From Hymenobacter psychrophilus (GTDB taxonomy: Bacteria; Bacteroidota; Bacteroidia; Cytophagales; Hymenobacteraceae): a stretch of 64,000 nucleotides of DNA. Made by a program: the position numbers and the translations under genes. The notes below the pieces were generated by a model that worked only from the letters and a program-made list of their open reading frames with translations, did not search any database and was not told where the DNA came from. How positions within the stretch are numbered: position 1 is the first letter of the stretch; each line of letters opens with the position of its first letter. Shown here piece by piece: positions 15,527 through 24,220 of the stretch. The stretch lies in contig NZ_FNOV01000008.1 of NCBI RefSeq assembly GCF_900107135.1, positions 62,001 through 126,000 on the forward strand, written 5' to 3'.

Positions 15527-16858
15527 TTATAGCCCGTTCAGCAGCCGTTTTTTCTGCGCCGCGGCTTTGGCTGGTTGGTCGAGCCAATAGTCATCCAGCA
15601 GCGGGCCGATTTCCTGCTGCAGAATCAGGCGCAGCCACTCCGGCGCTTCGGTGGGGTGGGTGGGGGGCTGGCAGAAGTAGCTGTGGCCCACGCAGAAATC
15701 GGGGCCCAGCTCGGGGTCGTCGGCAATGGTTTGGTTGAGGGCCGTGAGGCGGGTGATGAGCTGGCTGATGAGCGCGGCCGGTACGCCGTGAGCCGCCAGC
15801 AGCGCCCGCAGCGGCTCGCCGAACTCGGGTTGCAGGCGCACGAAGGCAAAGCGGCGGCGCAACGCGTAATCGAGCGGGGCCAGGCTGCGGTCGGCCAGGT
15901 TCATGGTGCCAATAACGAACACGTTTTCGGGCACGAAAAATGGCGGGCTGCCGGCCGGGGCGTAGGGCAGGCGCACGGCGTGGGCGGGCCCGCGCTTGTC
16001 GGCCTCCAAAAGCAGCAGCAACTCCCCAAAAATACGAGCCACGTTGCCGCGGTTCAGCTCGTCAATCAGCAGGAAATACGGCCGCCCGGGGTCCTGCGAA
16101 GCCCGGCGGCAGAACTCCACCAGCAGCCCGTCGCGCAGCCGGAACGTACCCCGCTCGTCGGGCCGGAAGCCCTGCACAAAATCCTCGTAGCTGTAGCTCG
16201 GGTGGAACTGCACCAGCTCGATGCGGGCCGTGTCGGTGCTGCCCAGCGCCAGCCAGGCCAGCCGCCGGGCCAGAAACGTTTTGCCCGTGCCCGGTGGGCC
16301 CTGCAGCAGCAGGTTGCGCCGCCGTTGCAGGGCCGCCTGCGCCGCCGCCAGCTCGTCGTCGGATAAAAACAGCTCGGCCCGTGCCATTGCCGGCGTGTAG
16401 AGCGTGGGCGCCGGCCGCTGGTAGGGCGCGGTGGGTTCGTGGGCCTCGGCGGCCGGGGCCTCTTTGTGCGGCCGCTGCTGCGCCGTGCCGGGCTTGTCGG
16501 CCTCGGATGCGGTGCCGGTATACAGCTCTTGCATGGCCTCCTGCGCGGCTACGTCGCCGTCGTGGGGCGAGTTGGCCAAAATGGGCCGCTTGGTGGTCAC
16601 GGTGAAGTCGAGGCGTTCGAGCAGATTGTTCGTGGGGTTGCCGGCCAGCAGCGGCAAAGTGGCTTCGGGCTGCCCGCTGGCCAGCTGAAAAGCCAGCTGC
16701 AGCACCGGGCGGGGCGGGTAGCGGCGGCCCTTGTATACCAGATCGTACACGGTGCTGGGCGGTAGCGGGGGGCCTTGGCGCTCAATCAGGCGCAAGGCCC
16801 GCAGGATATGGTCGCGGGTGAGCTGGGCGGGTGAGAACGGGGTGGCGGAATCGGGCAT
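15527..16858 (-). CDS. mcrB: McrB-family AAA+ GTPase of a type IV restriction system
   Basis: I chose the ATG at 16858 (MPDSATPFSPAQLTRDHILR), giving 443 residues; the frame is open 9 codons further. Residues 10-90 form a small N-terminal domain with YKGRRYPPRPVLQLA, similar to the presumed DNA-recognition heads on some McrB/ScoMcrA-type proteins. A low-complexity linker (about 95-155) follows. The AAA+ motor has Walker A QGPPGTGKT (186-194), Walker B YFLLIDELNRGN (about 261-272) and the McrB signature MNLADRS. McrB uses GTP to drive the McrC nuclease against modified foreign DNA. No methyltransferase is nearby, consistent with type IV. Confidence 0.9.
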   Translation of the reverse strand: MPDSATPFSPAQLTRDHILRALRLIERQGPPLPPSTVYDLVYKGRRYPPRPVLQLAFQLASGQPEATLPLLAGNPTNNLLERLDFTVTTKRPILANSPHDGDVAAQEAMQELYTGTASEADKPGTAQQRPHKEAPAAEAHEPTAPYQRPAPTLYTPAMARAELFLSDDELAAAQAALQRRRNLLLQGPPGTGKTFLARRLAWLALGSTDTARIELVQFHPSYSYEDFVQGFRPDERGTFRLRDGLLVEFCRRASQDPGRPYFLLIDELNRGNVARIFGELLLLLEADKRGPAHAVRLPYAPAGSPPFFVPENVFVIGTMNLADRSLAPLDYALRRRFAFVRLQPEFGEPLRALLAAHGVPAALISQLITRLTALNQTIADDPELGPDFCVGHSYFCQPPTHPTEAPEWLRLILQQEIGPLLDDYWLDQPAKAAAQKKRLLNGL

Positions 16859-17064
16859 GCAGGAGGAAAGGTACACGCAAAACAACGTTGCCAGGGTTTT
16901 CAGTTGCCTGCTTCGCAGGAATAGATGGCAGTAGGGCAGCAGTGCGTAACCCTACGAATGGCGCACTGTGGGGCTGAGTTCAGGCGGGCTGAAGCAGCCA
17001 ACGCCGGCCTCAGAAGAAGCCTTTGCGTAGTTTCGGCGGTCTTTAGCTACCACTTCATCTCTTA
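16859..17064. other. intergenic region upstream of mcrB
   Basis: About 200 bases between the divergent mcrB and thioredoxin-fold genes, followed by the palindromic element. It should contain the mcrB promoter, but I see no convincing -7/-33 pair and no gene. Confidence 0.3.
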
Positions 17065-17210
17065 AAGCTGTTTAGAAAGTCGATTTTCAGAGTGGATTTG
17101 TCATCCTGAGCTTGCGAAGGACCTAATCACGTTGCTAACGACTTGTTCATTCGTGATAAGCTCCTTCGCAAGCTCAGGATGACAGGAAAGCCCGACTTTC
17201 TAAACAGCTT
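17065..17210. repeat. MITE-like nested palindromic element
   Basis: The outer arms AAGCTGTTTAGAAAGTCG (17065-17082) and its exact complement (17193-17210) enclose a second perfect 22-base inverted repeat (17100-17121 / 17162-17183) containing GTCATCCTGAGC. The nested structure of about 146 bases with terminal inverted repeats looks like a small non-autonomous mobile element related to the other GTCATtCTGAGC copies. It ends 19 bases before the next ATG. Confidence 0.8.
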
Positions 17211-17228
17211 CCTTACCTAACTCTACCG

Positions 17229-18617
17229 ATGTTTACTGTACTGTTCCGCTATCTGCTGGTGGCGCTTTGCCTGCTGGCCACCGCCCCGGCCGCCACCGCC
17301 CAGGAGCTTACGTTTGAGAAAGACTCGCTGGGCCAGGTGCTGCAGCGGGCCGCCCGGCTGCAAAAGCCGGTGTTTCTGCTGCTCACCATGTCTCCCCCGC
17401 CCAGCGCCGCCAAGCTCAGCCGGCAGGAAGCCGAGCGGATGTATGGCACTTCCTTGAACGATCCGGCGGTAGTGAAAGCCCTGCAGCCCGACTTTCTGGT
17501 GGTGCGGGCTTTCGGCAACACGCCGGCGGGGCAGCGCCTGGCCCGCCGCTACCACGTGAGCACCTTCCCGACCTACCTCTACCTGCATCCCGATGGCACC
17601 GTGCTGCACCGCAGCTTCAGCAACGTGCGCGACCCACAGCGCTACCTGGCCGATATCGAAACGTTTCGGCAGAAGCTGGCCAGCCCCGATAACCTGAGCA
17701 GCCTGGAAAAGCGCTACACCCAGGGCGAGCGAAGCGCCGCGTTTTTGCGTCAGTACCTGCAGGCCCGCCGCAGCGTCGGCGCTACCGTCAGCCCGGAATT
17801 GCTGGATGACTACGTGCGGGAGCTGCCGGTAAAGGCCTTCGACCAGTTCGCGGAAGTGGTGTTTGTGCACGAATACGGCCCCGTGCTGAACAGCCGCGCC
17901 TACAACGCCGCCCAGCTCAATAAGCACCTCGTAGACAGCCTGTATACCACGCTGCCCCTGCCCCGGCGCGTGGCTATCAACAACGCCATTATTGCCAATT
18001 CCATGCAGGCCGCTATTGTGCGCCGCGACGTGCAGCTGGCCACCCAGACGGCCGGTTTCGCCAGTGCCTCCTGGAACGCTTCGTCCGACCGGCAGCGGGC
18101 CAGCCAAGCCTACGGCCGCAATATGCTGCGCTATTACAAAGCCGTGGGCGACACGGCCCGTTACCTGCCGTTGCTCGTGAGCTACTACGAGCAGCACTAC
18201 ATGGCCACGCCCGCCGACACCATCCGCCGCCAGCGCACCCCGAAAAATCCGTTCACTGCCCCCACCCCCTACACCAACCTAATCCGCCCAGATTCGACGG
18301 TGAAAATGGTAGGCGTATCCCGCTCCGGTGGCGACGTGTATGCTATGGAGCTGAACAATGGTGCCTGGGAGGTGTACCTCTCCGGCACGCGCCGCACCGC
18401 CTACCTGGCCCAAGCCATGCGCTGGAGCCAGCGCACCATCGGCCTCGACCCGCGCGCCGGCTACTACGACACGCTGGCCCACTTGCTGTATGCCCTGCGT
18501 CTGAATGCCGAGGCCGAGGCCACGCAGCAGAAAGCCGTTGCCCAAGCCAAAAAGGAAGGCCAGCCGGTAGCTGCCTACCAAGAAGTACTGCGTAAAATCA
18601 AGTCCCGGACGCTGTAG
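17229..18617 (+). CDS. secreted thioredoxin-fold protein lacking CXXC
   Basis: 462 residues with a signal peptide (MFTVLFRYLLVALCLLATAP, cleavage after about ATAQ). Residues about 30-160 have the shape of a Thioredoxin_7-type domain: KPVFLLL, then a variable segment, YHVSTFPTYLYLHPDGTVL with the cis-proline loop. At the normal CXXC position the sequence is TMSPPPSAAKLS, so no redox-active cysteines are present. The rest is mostly helical with tetratricopeptide-like character at the C-terminus (AEATQQKAVAQAKKEG). It probably acts as a binding or chaperone-type protein in the periplasm rather than an oxidoreductase (inference). Convergent with the sigma54 regulator gene 6 bases beyond its stop. 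Confidence 0.65.
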   Translation: MFTVLFRYLLVALCLLATAPAATAQELTFEKDSLGQVLQRAARLQKPVFLLLTMSPPPSAAKLSRQEAERMYGTSLNDPAVVKALQPDFLVVRAFGNTPAGQRLARRYHVSTFPTYLYLHPDGTVLHRSFSNVRDPQRYLADIETFRQKLASPDNLSSLEKRYTQGERSAAFLRQYLQARRSVGATVSPELLDDYVRELPVKAFDQFAEVVFVHEYGPVLNSRAYNAAQLNKHLVDSLYTTLPLPRRVAINNAIIANSMQAAIVRRDVQLATQTAGFASASWNASSDRQRASQAYGRNMLRYYKAVGDTARYLPLLVSYYEQHYMATPADTIRRQRTPKNPFTAPTPYTNLIRPDSTVKMVGVSRSGGDVYAMELNNGAWEVYLSGTRRTAYLAQAMRWSQRTIGLDPRAGYYDTLAHLLYALRLNAEAEATQQKAVAQAKKEGQPVAAYQEVLRKIKSRTL

Positions 18618-18623
18618 CAGGCG

Positions 18624-20729
18624 CTACTCGCTCACCCTGATGGTGCGCTCAATGCCCAGCTTTTTCATGCGGGCTTCGAGGGTTTTGGGGTTGATGTCGA
18701 GCAGAACGGCCGCGCCCTGGGGGCCGCTGACGCGCCCGCCGGTGCGGTGCAGGGCCGCCAGAATATGGTCGCGCTCCTGCTCCTTGAGGGTTTTAAGCGG
18801 CCCGCCGGATTCGGCCGGTGCTATGGTGACCGCGCCGGCCGTAGCCCCGGCCGCAAAGCCCTGAAACTCCAGAAACCGGCCCTGGCTCACAATTACGGCC
18901 TGCTCCATCACGTGTTCCAGCTCGCGCACGTTGCCCGGCCAGCCGTACTGGCGCAGGGCCCGCAAATCCCGCTCGCGCAGGCGGCGCACCGGCTTGCCCA
19001 TCTGCTTGGTGAAGCGCTCCAGAAAGTGGCGCACCAGCGGCTCCACATCTTCGGGCCGCTCGCGCAGGGCCGGCAGGCGCACCTCAAACACATTGAGGCG
19101 GTAGTAGAGGTCGGCGCGGAAGCGGCCGGCGGCTACTTCCTGCTCCAGCACGCGGTTGGTGGCGGCAATCACGCGCACATCGCTCGTAATTACGCGGCGG
19201 CCGCCCAGGCGCTCAAACTCTTTTTCCTGCAGTACCCGCAGCAGCTTGGCCTGCAGATCGAGCGGCAGCTCGCCCACCTCATCCAGAAAAATAGTGCCCC
19301 GGTCGGCCAGCTCGAACTTACCAATGCGGCGCTCCACGGCCCCGGTAAAGGCGCCCTTCTCGTGGCCGAACAGCTCGCTTTCGATCAGTTGGGCGGGTAA
19401 GGCGGCGCAGTTGAGTTTGATGAGCGCCCGCTCGTGGCGGGGCGAAAGCTGGTGCAGGGCGCGGGCCACCAGCTCTTTGCCGGTGCCGGTTTCGCCGGTT
19501 ATCAGCACCGTGGTATCGGTGGGCGCCACCTGGGCCAGGCGGGTGTACACCTGCTGCATTACGGCGCTGCCGCCCACAAAATCGTCGAGGCGGGCGGCGG
19601 CGGCCGTGTTTATCTCGTCGATGAGGTAGGTGCGCTCCCGCTCCAGCTGGGCGCGCAGGGCGTCAATCTGCTCGAAGGCCAGCACGTTCTGCAGCGCCAA
19701 CTGAATCTGGGGCAGCAGCGTCTGCATCAGCTCCAGGTGCTCGTCGGTAAAGGCCTGGGGCTCGCGGCTGGCCAGAATGAGGGCCGTGGGGGGCTCGTTG
19801 GTGGTGTCGAGCGGGGTGCACAGCAGCGAGTGAATACCATAGCTGGCCTCGATGTAGGCCAGCAGGGTGTAGCGCCGGGCCAGCTCCTGAAAAACCAACC
19901 CGCCATACACGCCGGGCCGGGCAAAAACCTCGGCAATAGCTTGCTGGGCCTGCAGGGCGTCGGGCAGGCCGTCGTAGCGCTGCTCGTCGGGTGAGGTGAA
20001 GGTACCATCGGGCTGCTTGCGGAACTCGGCCAGGGTACGGATGAGCGAGTCGGGCTCGCGTACCCGCAGCCCGAAGTAGTCGCAGGGCACCACCCGGTTG
20101 ATTTCGGCGGCAATAGTGCGGAACAGCTCGTGCCGCTCCTTGATGTGCAGCAGCGCATTGCTCAAAGCCAGCTGCATGGTTTTCTCCTGCTCGCGGCGGG
20201 CAATGTCCTCGAAGGCCAGCATATTGGTCACGGCCACGGCCACCAGGCTGCCAATCTTTTCGAGCAGGTCGGCATCCATAACCGAAAACTCGGGCTGCCG
20301 CCGCGCTACCATCGACAGCAGCCCGATGAGGCGGCCGCCGGTGCGCAGGGGTACGGTGGTCAGGTAGCGCATGCGCGCCTCGAGCAGCGCCTCGAACGGC
20401 TGAAAGTGCGGGTAGTCGCGCAGCAGCTCGGTCAGGTCGAATTGCTGGAGGCCGGCCGCGCGGATCAACCGCTCGATGGGGGTGTTTTCGATGCTGGAGC
20501 GGCTGGGCTGGGCCGCAGAACTGGCCGGCAGCAACACCTCGCCCAGGTAGTCGCGCAAAAATACGCGGCGGTACTGGTGCTCGGCATCGAGGGTGATAAT
20601 GGTAATGGCGTCGAAGGGAAAGATGAGCCGTAGCTTTTCCGTAACGCTGCGAAACAGGTCCTCTTTGGTGCGGGTAGTGGCAATAGCTTCGTTGAGCCGC
20701 AGTAGCAGCGAATCGTCCTGATCGGGCAT
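18624..20729 (-). CDS. GAF-GAF-AAA+ sigma54-dependent transcription activator (FhlA-like)
   Basis: I chose the ATG at 20729 ([20 protein letters not shown]), giving 701 residues; the frame extends a further 31 codons. Two GAF domains (about 20-185 and 200-380) would sense a ligand. The AAA+ domain has Walker [15 protein letters not shown], the sigma54-contact loop GAFTGA, and Walker [12 protein letters not shown]. The C-terminus is a Fis-type helix-turn-helix ([20 protein letters not shown]). This layout matches FhlA/NorR-type activators that act with RpoN. It is divergent from the TolC/EmrAB efflux block, which is its most likely target. Confidence 0.92.
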   Translation of the reverse strand: MPDQDDSLLLRLNEAIATTRTKEDLFRSVTEKLRLIFPFDAITIITLDAEHQYRRVFLRDYLGEVLLPASSAAQPSRSSIENTPIERLIRAAGLQQFDLTELLRDYPHFQPFEALLEARMRYLTTVPLRTGGRLIGLLSMVARRQPEFSVMDADLLEKIGSLVAVAVTNMLAFEDIARREQEKTMQLALSNALLHIKERHELFRTIAAEINRVVPCDYFGLRVREPDSLIRTLAEFRKQPDGTFTSPDEQRYDGLPDALQAQQAIAEVFARPGVYGGLVFQELARRYTLLAYIEASYGIHSLLCTPLDTTNEPPTALILASREPQAFTDEHLELMQTLLPQIQLALQNVLAFEQIDALRAQLERERTYLIDEINTAAAARLDDFVGGSAVMQQVYTRLAQVAPTDTTVLITGETGTGKELVARALHQLSPRHERALIKLNCAALPAQLIESELFGHEKGAFTGAVERRIGKFELADRGTIFLDEVGELPLDLQAKLLRVLQEKEFERLGGRRVITSDVRVIAATNRVLEQEVAAGRFRADLYYRLNVFEVRLPALRERPEDVEPLVRHFLERFTKQMGKPVRRLRERDLRALRQYGWPGNVRELEHVMEQAVIVSQGRFLEFQGFAAGATAGAVTIAPAESGGPLKTLKEQERDHILAALHRTGGRVSGPQGAAVLLDINPKTLEARMKKLGIERTIRVSE

Positions 20730-20898
20730 CGGTCCAGTATTTTTCCTTAAATATCGGGAACGAAGATGAGGAAATCCTGAAATAGCAGGAATAATTATTG
20801 CCCGCCAATGGGCGGATACCAATCTCTTAGAAAATATTATCTGCTTTTTCGGCGCTTAAAAGCAGTTTTCGGGGCTTTGTGAACCTGGGTTTCGGGGC

Positions 20899-20913
20899 TG
20901 GCACAACTTTCGG
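20899..20913 (+). promoter_or_regulatory. weak sigma54-like promoter candidate before the tolC-like gene
   Basis: TGGCAC-N5-TCGG matches the -24 half of TGGCAC-N5-TTGC fully but the -12 half poorly. It lies 33 bases before the ATG of the efflux block and beside a sigma54 activator gene. Position supports it more than sequence does. Confidence 0.25.
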
Positions 20914-20946
20914 ATAGGGGGATGCACGACCAAGCCGCCGTATCCT

Positions 20947-22281
20947 ATGCTTTTCCGACCAACATTTGCCGCTCCTTCTCTGGCCCTGGGCCTGCTGCTG
21001 ACGGCTGGCGCGGCCCGCGCCCAACAGGGGCCGGTGCTTTCCGACTCGCTCAGCCTCGACGGTACCATCCGCTCGGTGCTTGATGCCAACCCGGCCATTA
21101 CCACGCTCGAAGAGGAGTTGAACGCCGCCACCAGCCGCGTAACTCAAACCCGGGGCGGCTTTCTGCCCCAGGTAACGGGCACGGCCACTTACACCCGCCT
21201 AGATCCGGTAGTGCGGCTGCAGCTGGCCCCCGACGCGCCCGCTTTCCAGCTGGCGCCCAACAACAACTACGATGTGCACATCACGGCCCAGTACGGGTTG
21301 GTTGATTTCGGCAAGCGCGCCGCTACCTATAACCTGGCCGAAAGCCGCCGCAACACGGCCTCCGACCAGATTGCCGTTACGCGCCGCGACTTGGCCTACT
21401 CGGCGGCTCAGAGCTACTACAACATCCTGTTCGTACGCGAAAGCATCCGGGTGCAGGACGCCCAGATTGCCTCGCTGCAACGCCACCAGAACGACATGCA
21501 GAAGCGGGTGGAAGCGGGCGTGAGCACCAGCTTCGACGTAACGACCACGCAGGTGCGCATCACCCAGGCCCGCAACACCCGCATCGATCTGGTGAACCAG
21601 CTGCAGAACCAGCAGGTGCAACTGGCCCGGCTGCTGCACAAACCCGACTACGCCAACGTGCCCGTACGCGGTACCTTCGAGTACCAGCCCCAGCCCGTCG
21701 ACGTAACCGGCGCGCTGGCGCAGGCCCTGGCCAACCGCCCCGAAGTAAAGCTGGCCCGCGACGCCGAGCAGACGGCCAACCTGAACCTCAAGCTCATCGA
21801 GCGCAGCAACATGCCGCTGCTGGGCGTGGGCGCGCAGGTGGGCGGCAAAAACGGCTACCAGCCCAACCTCGACCGGTTCCGCCCCAACTCGGTGGGCGTG
21901 GTGCAGCTGTCGGTGCCGATTTATGATGGCAACAAGAACAAGAACCAGCGCATAGAAGCGGCCGCCAACATCCGCGGCGCCCAGGCCCGCATCCAGGACA
22001 CCGAGGAGCAGGTTCGGGCCGATGTGCGCCAGGCGGCCAACAACCTCAACTCCAACGCCGAGCGCTACGACAACTCGCTCCAGCAGATTGCCCAGGCCTC
22101 CGACGCACTCAATCGCGCCCAGGGCCGCTACCGCTACGGCGTAGGCAACAACCTCGACGTGCTCGATGCCGAAACCCAGCTGCTGCAAGCCCGCCTGGCC
22201 CGCCTGCAGTCCATCTACAACTATACGCTCGGCCAGTACCAGCTCAAGCGCGCCACGGGCGAGGCTATCTGGGATAAGTAA
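20947..22281 (+). CDS. TolC-family outer-membrane efflux protein
   Basis: 444 residues with a signal peptide (cleavage near GAARAQ). Two long helical repeats of the outer-membrane efflux family are visible, with the typical VTQTRGGFLPQVTGTATYT and a C-terminal LDVLDAETQLLQARL. It forms the trimeric exit duct for a tripartite pump. It heads the block tolC-like, uspA-like, emrA-like, emrB-like, all on the same strand, with spacers of 90-170 bases each filled by repeats. No lipobox, unlike the RND partner at 38280. Confidence 0.9.
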   Translation: MLFRPTFAAPSLALGLLLTAGAARAQQGPVLSDSLSLDGTIRSVLDANPAITTLEEELNAATSRVTQTRGGFLPQVTGTATYTRLDPVVRLQLAPDAPAFQLAPNNNYDVHITAQYGLVDFGKRAATYNLAESRRNTASDQIAVTRRDLAYSAAQSYYNILFVRESIRVQDAQIASLQRHQNDMQKRVEAGVSTSFDVTTTQVRITQARNTRIDLVNQLQNQQVQLARLLHKPDYANVPVRGTFEYQPQPVDVTGALAQALANRPEVKLARDAEQTANLNLKLIERSNMPLLGVGAQVGGKNGYQPNLDRFRPNSVGVVQLSVPIYDGNKNKNQRIEAAANIRGAQARIQDTEEQVRADVRQAANNLNSNAERYDNSLQQIAQASDALNRAQGRYRYGVGNNLDVLDAETQLLQARLARLQSIYNYTLGQYQLKRATGEAIWDK

Positions 22282-22296
22282 GTGATAGAACGAACG

Positions 22297-22405
22297 TGTC
22301 GTGCTGAGCGAAGCCGAAGCATCTCTACCGCAGTGGAAACCCCGTCGGCGGCAACGAAGCAGCAGAGATGCTGCCAGAGATGCTGCGGCTTCGCTGAGCA
22401 TGACA
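22297..22405. repeat. imperfect palindromic intergenic element
   Basis: Arms TGTCGTGCTGAGCGAAGC (left) and GCTTCGCTGAGCATGACA (right) pair with few mismatches around a core shared with 4905-4986. Same family as the elements at 5769, 17065 and 24073. Confidence 0.7.
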
Positions 22406-22424
22406 GGATTCCCCGGACACCATT

Positions 22425-22448
22425 TCACCACCTCACCACCTCATCGCC
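22425..22448 (+). repeat. CACCTCACC leader before the uspA-like gene
   Basis: CACCTCACCACCTCATCGCC runs directly into the ATG at 22449. It has no purine-rich ribosome-binding site. Confidence 0.5.
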
Positions 22449-22865
22449 ATGACCATCCTGTGCCCGATTGACTTTTCGGCCGTTACGGAGCAGCTGGTCG
22501 CCTACGCGGCGGCGTTGGCGGCCGGCACGGGGGGCGAGCTGCGGCTGCTGCACGTGCTGGACGCCACCGCTGCCCCGCTGCCCGATTTGCAGGTGGCCCA
22601 CGCGCTGGCCCGCCACCGCGAAGCCGCTTTGCAGGCCGGCGCCCGCGTAACAACGGCCGTGGCGCAGGGCGAGGCGGCCAATGAAATAGTAGCCGATGCC
22701 CGTTTGCACCCGGCCGACATGATTGTTATCGGCGCGCACGGCCAGACGGGCCTTACCCGCTTTCTGATGGGCAGCACCGCCGAAACCGTGGTACGTACCG
22801 CCACCTGCGCAACGCTGCTCGTAAAGCCCGGCTGTGCCTCCCAGGCGCTGCGCCCCACGGGCTGA
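22449..22865 (+). CDS. universal stress protein (UspA family)
   Basis: 138 residues, one Usp domain. The start MTILCPIDFSAVTEQLVAYA gives the first strand and the Asp at the nucleotide site. The ATP-binding type motif is present as VIGAHGQTGLTRFLMGSTAE (G-x2-G-x9-G-S-type), so this is probably an ATP-binding member. It sits between the TolC-like and EmrA-like genes, suggesting stress-linked control of the efflux block rather than a transport role. Confidence 0.92.
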   Translation: MTILCPIDFSAVTEQLVAYAAALAAGTGGELRLLHVLDATAAPLPDLQVAHALARHREAALQAGARVTTAVAQGEAANEIVADARLHPADMIVIGAHGQTGLTRFLMGSTAETVVRTATCATLLVKPGCASQALRPTG

Positions 22866-22873
22866 CTTTTTTT

Positions 22874-22899
22874 AAGCTGTTAGCTAATAGCCGTTAGCG
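22874..22899. repeat. half copy of the AGCTGTTAGC repeat
   Basis: AAGCTGTTAGCTAATAGCC then GTTAGC, corresponding to the left arm only of the elements at 9146 and 12388. Confidence 0.5.
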
Positions 22900-22921
22900 T
22901 GTCGTTCGGGCCACCTGAATG

Positions 22922-22957
22922 TCAACTCACCATCTCACTACTCACCATCTCACTTAC
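22922..22957 (+). repeat. CACCATCTCACT leader before the emrA-like gene
   Basis: Two tandem CTCACCATCTCACT units end at the ATG at 22958. Confidence 0.6.
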
Positions 22958-24055
22958 ATGGCAACTTCTTTTCCGAACGACCCGGCCGTAACGCCCCATG
23001 CCACGGCCCCCGAGCCGGTAGCCGAGGAGCAGAAAGGCTCCAAGCGCCCCATTATTCTTGTTATCCTGGTTCTGGTGCTGCTGGTGGGCGGCTATTTTGG
23101 GTGGCAGCGCTACCAGTTCGGCCAGGCCCACGAAGAAACCGACGACGCCCAGGTAGAAGGCGACGTGTACCCGATTATTCCGCGCGTGAGCGGGCCGGTG
23201 CTGGAGGTGAAAGTGGCCGATAACCAGGCCGTGAAGAAGGGCGACGTGCTCGTAACCGTTGACCCCGCCGACTACCAGCAGCGCGTGAATGCGGCCGAGG
23301 CGGCGCTGGCCGCCGCCCGGGCCAATGTAGTAGCCGCCCGCGCCGGCGTGGGTACCGCCCAGGCCGGCGTAAGCACCGCCCGTGCCGCCATCGGCGTGAG
23401 TGCCGCCACCCGCGTCCGCCTCGAAAAAGACCTCAAACGCAGCAAGTTTCTGCGCCAGCAGGATATCATTCCGCAGAGCGAGTACGACGCCGTGCAGGCC
23501 AACCTGAGCTCGACCAGCGCCCAGCGCGCCACCGCCGAGCAGCAGGTGCTGGTGGCCCAGCAGCAGGTAGCGGCCGCCCAGCAGCAGATTCTGGTGGCCG
23601 AAGCCGTAGTAAAACAGCGCCAGGCCGACCTCGAAAACACCCAGCTCCAGCTTAGCTACGCCACCATTACGGCCCCCGCCGATGGTTTGGTGAGCAAGAA
23701 GAACGTGCAGGCCGGCCAGAACATCGGCCCCGGCCAGCAGCTCATGGGCCTGGTGGCCTCAGGCAACACCTGGGTAATTGCCAACTTCAAGGAAACCCAA
23801 CTCGAAAACATGCAGGTGGGTCAGCCCGTGAACATCGAGGTTGATGCGTACCCGAACGAGGAATTCGCCGGCGAAGTCCAGTCGCTTTCGGCCGCAACCG
23901 GCGCCCGCTTCGCCCTGCTACCCCCCGATAATGCCTCGGGCAACTTCGTGAAAGTGGTGCAGCGCATCCCCGTTAAAATCACGCTCACCAAAACCGACCC
24001 CAAGCACCCCTTGCGTGCCGGCATGAGCGTGCGGGCGACGGTGAAGGTGAAATAA
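22958..24055 (+). CDS. HlyD/EmrA-family membrane-fusion protein
   Basis: I chose the ATG at 22958 (MATSFPNDPAV), giving 365 residues; the upstream extension translates the repeat leader. A single membrane anchor (IILVILVLVLLVGGYFGW, about 29-46) is followed by the biotinyl-lipoyl-like half (YPIIPRVSGPVLEVKVADNQ), a long alanine-rich coiled coil (about 100-230) and the second lipoyl half (YATITAPADGLVSKKNVQAG), then a beta-barrel. It would bridge the EmrB-like transporter encoded 165 bp downstream and the TolC-like channel. Confidence 0.92.
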   Translation: MATSFPNDPAVTPHATAPEPVAEEQKGSKRPIILVILVLVLLVGGYFGWQRYQFGQAHEETDDAQVEGDVYPIIPRVSGPVLEVKVADNQAVKKGDVLVTVDPADYQQRVNAAEAALAAARANVVAARAGVGTAQAGVSTARAAIGVSAATRVRLEKDLKRSKFLRQQDIIPQSEYDAVQANLSSTSAQRATAEQQVLVAQQQVAAAQQQILVAEAVVKQRQADLENTQLQLSYATITAPADGLVSKKNVQAGQNIGPGQQLMGLVASGNTWVIANFKETQLENMQVGQPVNIEVDAYPNEEFAGEVQSLSAATGARFALLPPDNASGNFVKVVQRIPVKITLTKTDPKHPLRAGMSVRATVKVK

Positions 24056-24072
24056 GTTGAACGACTATCAGC

Positions 24073-24190
24073 ACGTCATTCTGAGCAGCGCGAAGAATCT
24101 CGCGTGCCGACGCTGCTAACGCATTTACACGCAAGGAATTACTCTGGCAATGTCAGCACGCGAGATTCTTCGCGCTGCTCAGAATGACGT
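24073..24190. repeat. perfect palindromic intergenic element (GTCATTCTGAGC family)
   Basis: Perfect 35-base arms at 24073-24107 and 24156-24190 contain GTCATTCTGAGCAGCGCGAA; the loop is 48 bases. It lies between the emrA-like and emrB-like genes. Confidence 0.85.
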
Positions 24191-24195
24191 TCTGG

Positions 24196-24220
24196 TTATA
24201 CCATCTCACCATCTCACCTC
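24196..24220 (+). repeat. CACCATCTCACC leader before the emrB-like gene
   Basis: ACCATCTCACCATCTCACCT runs into the ATG at 24221. Confidence 0.6.
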
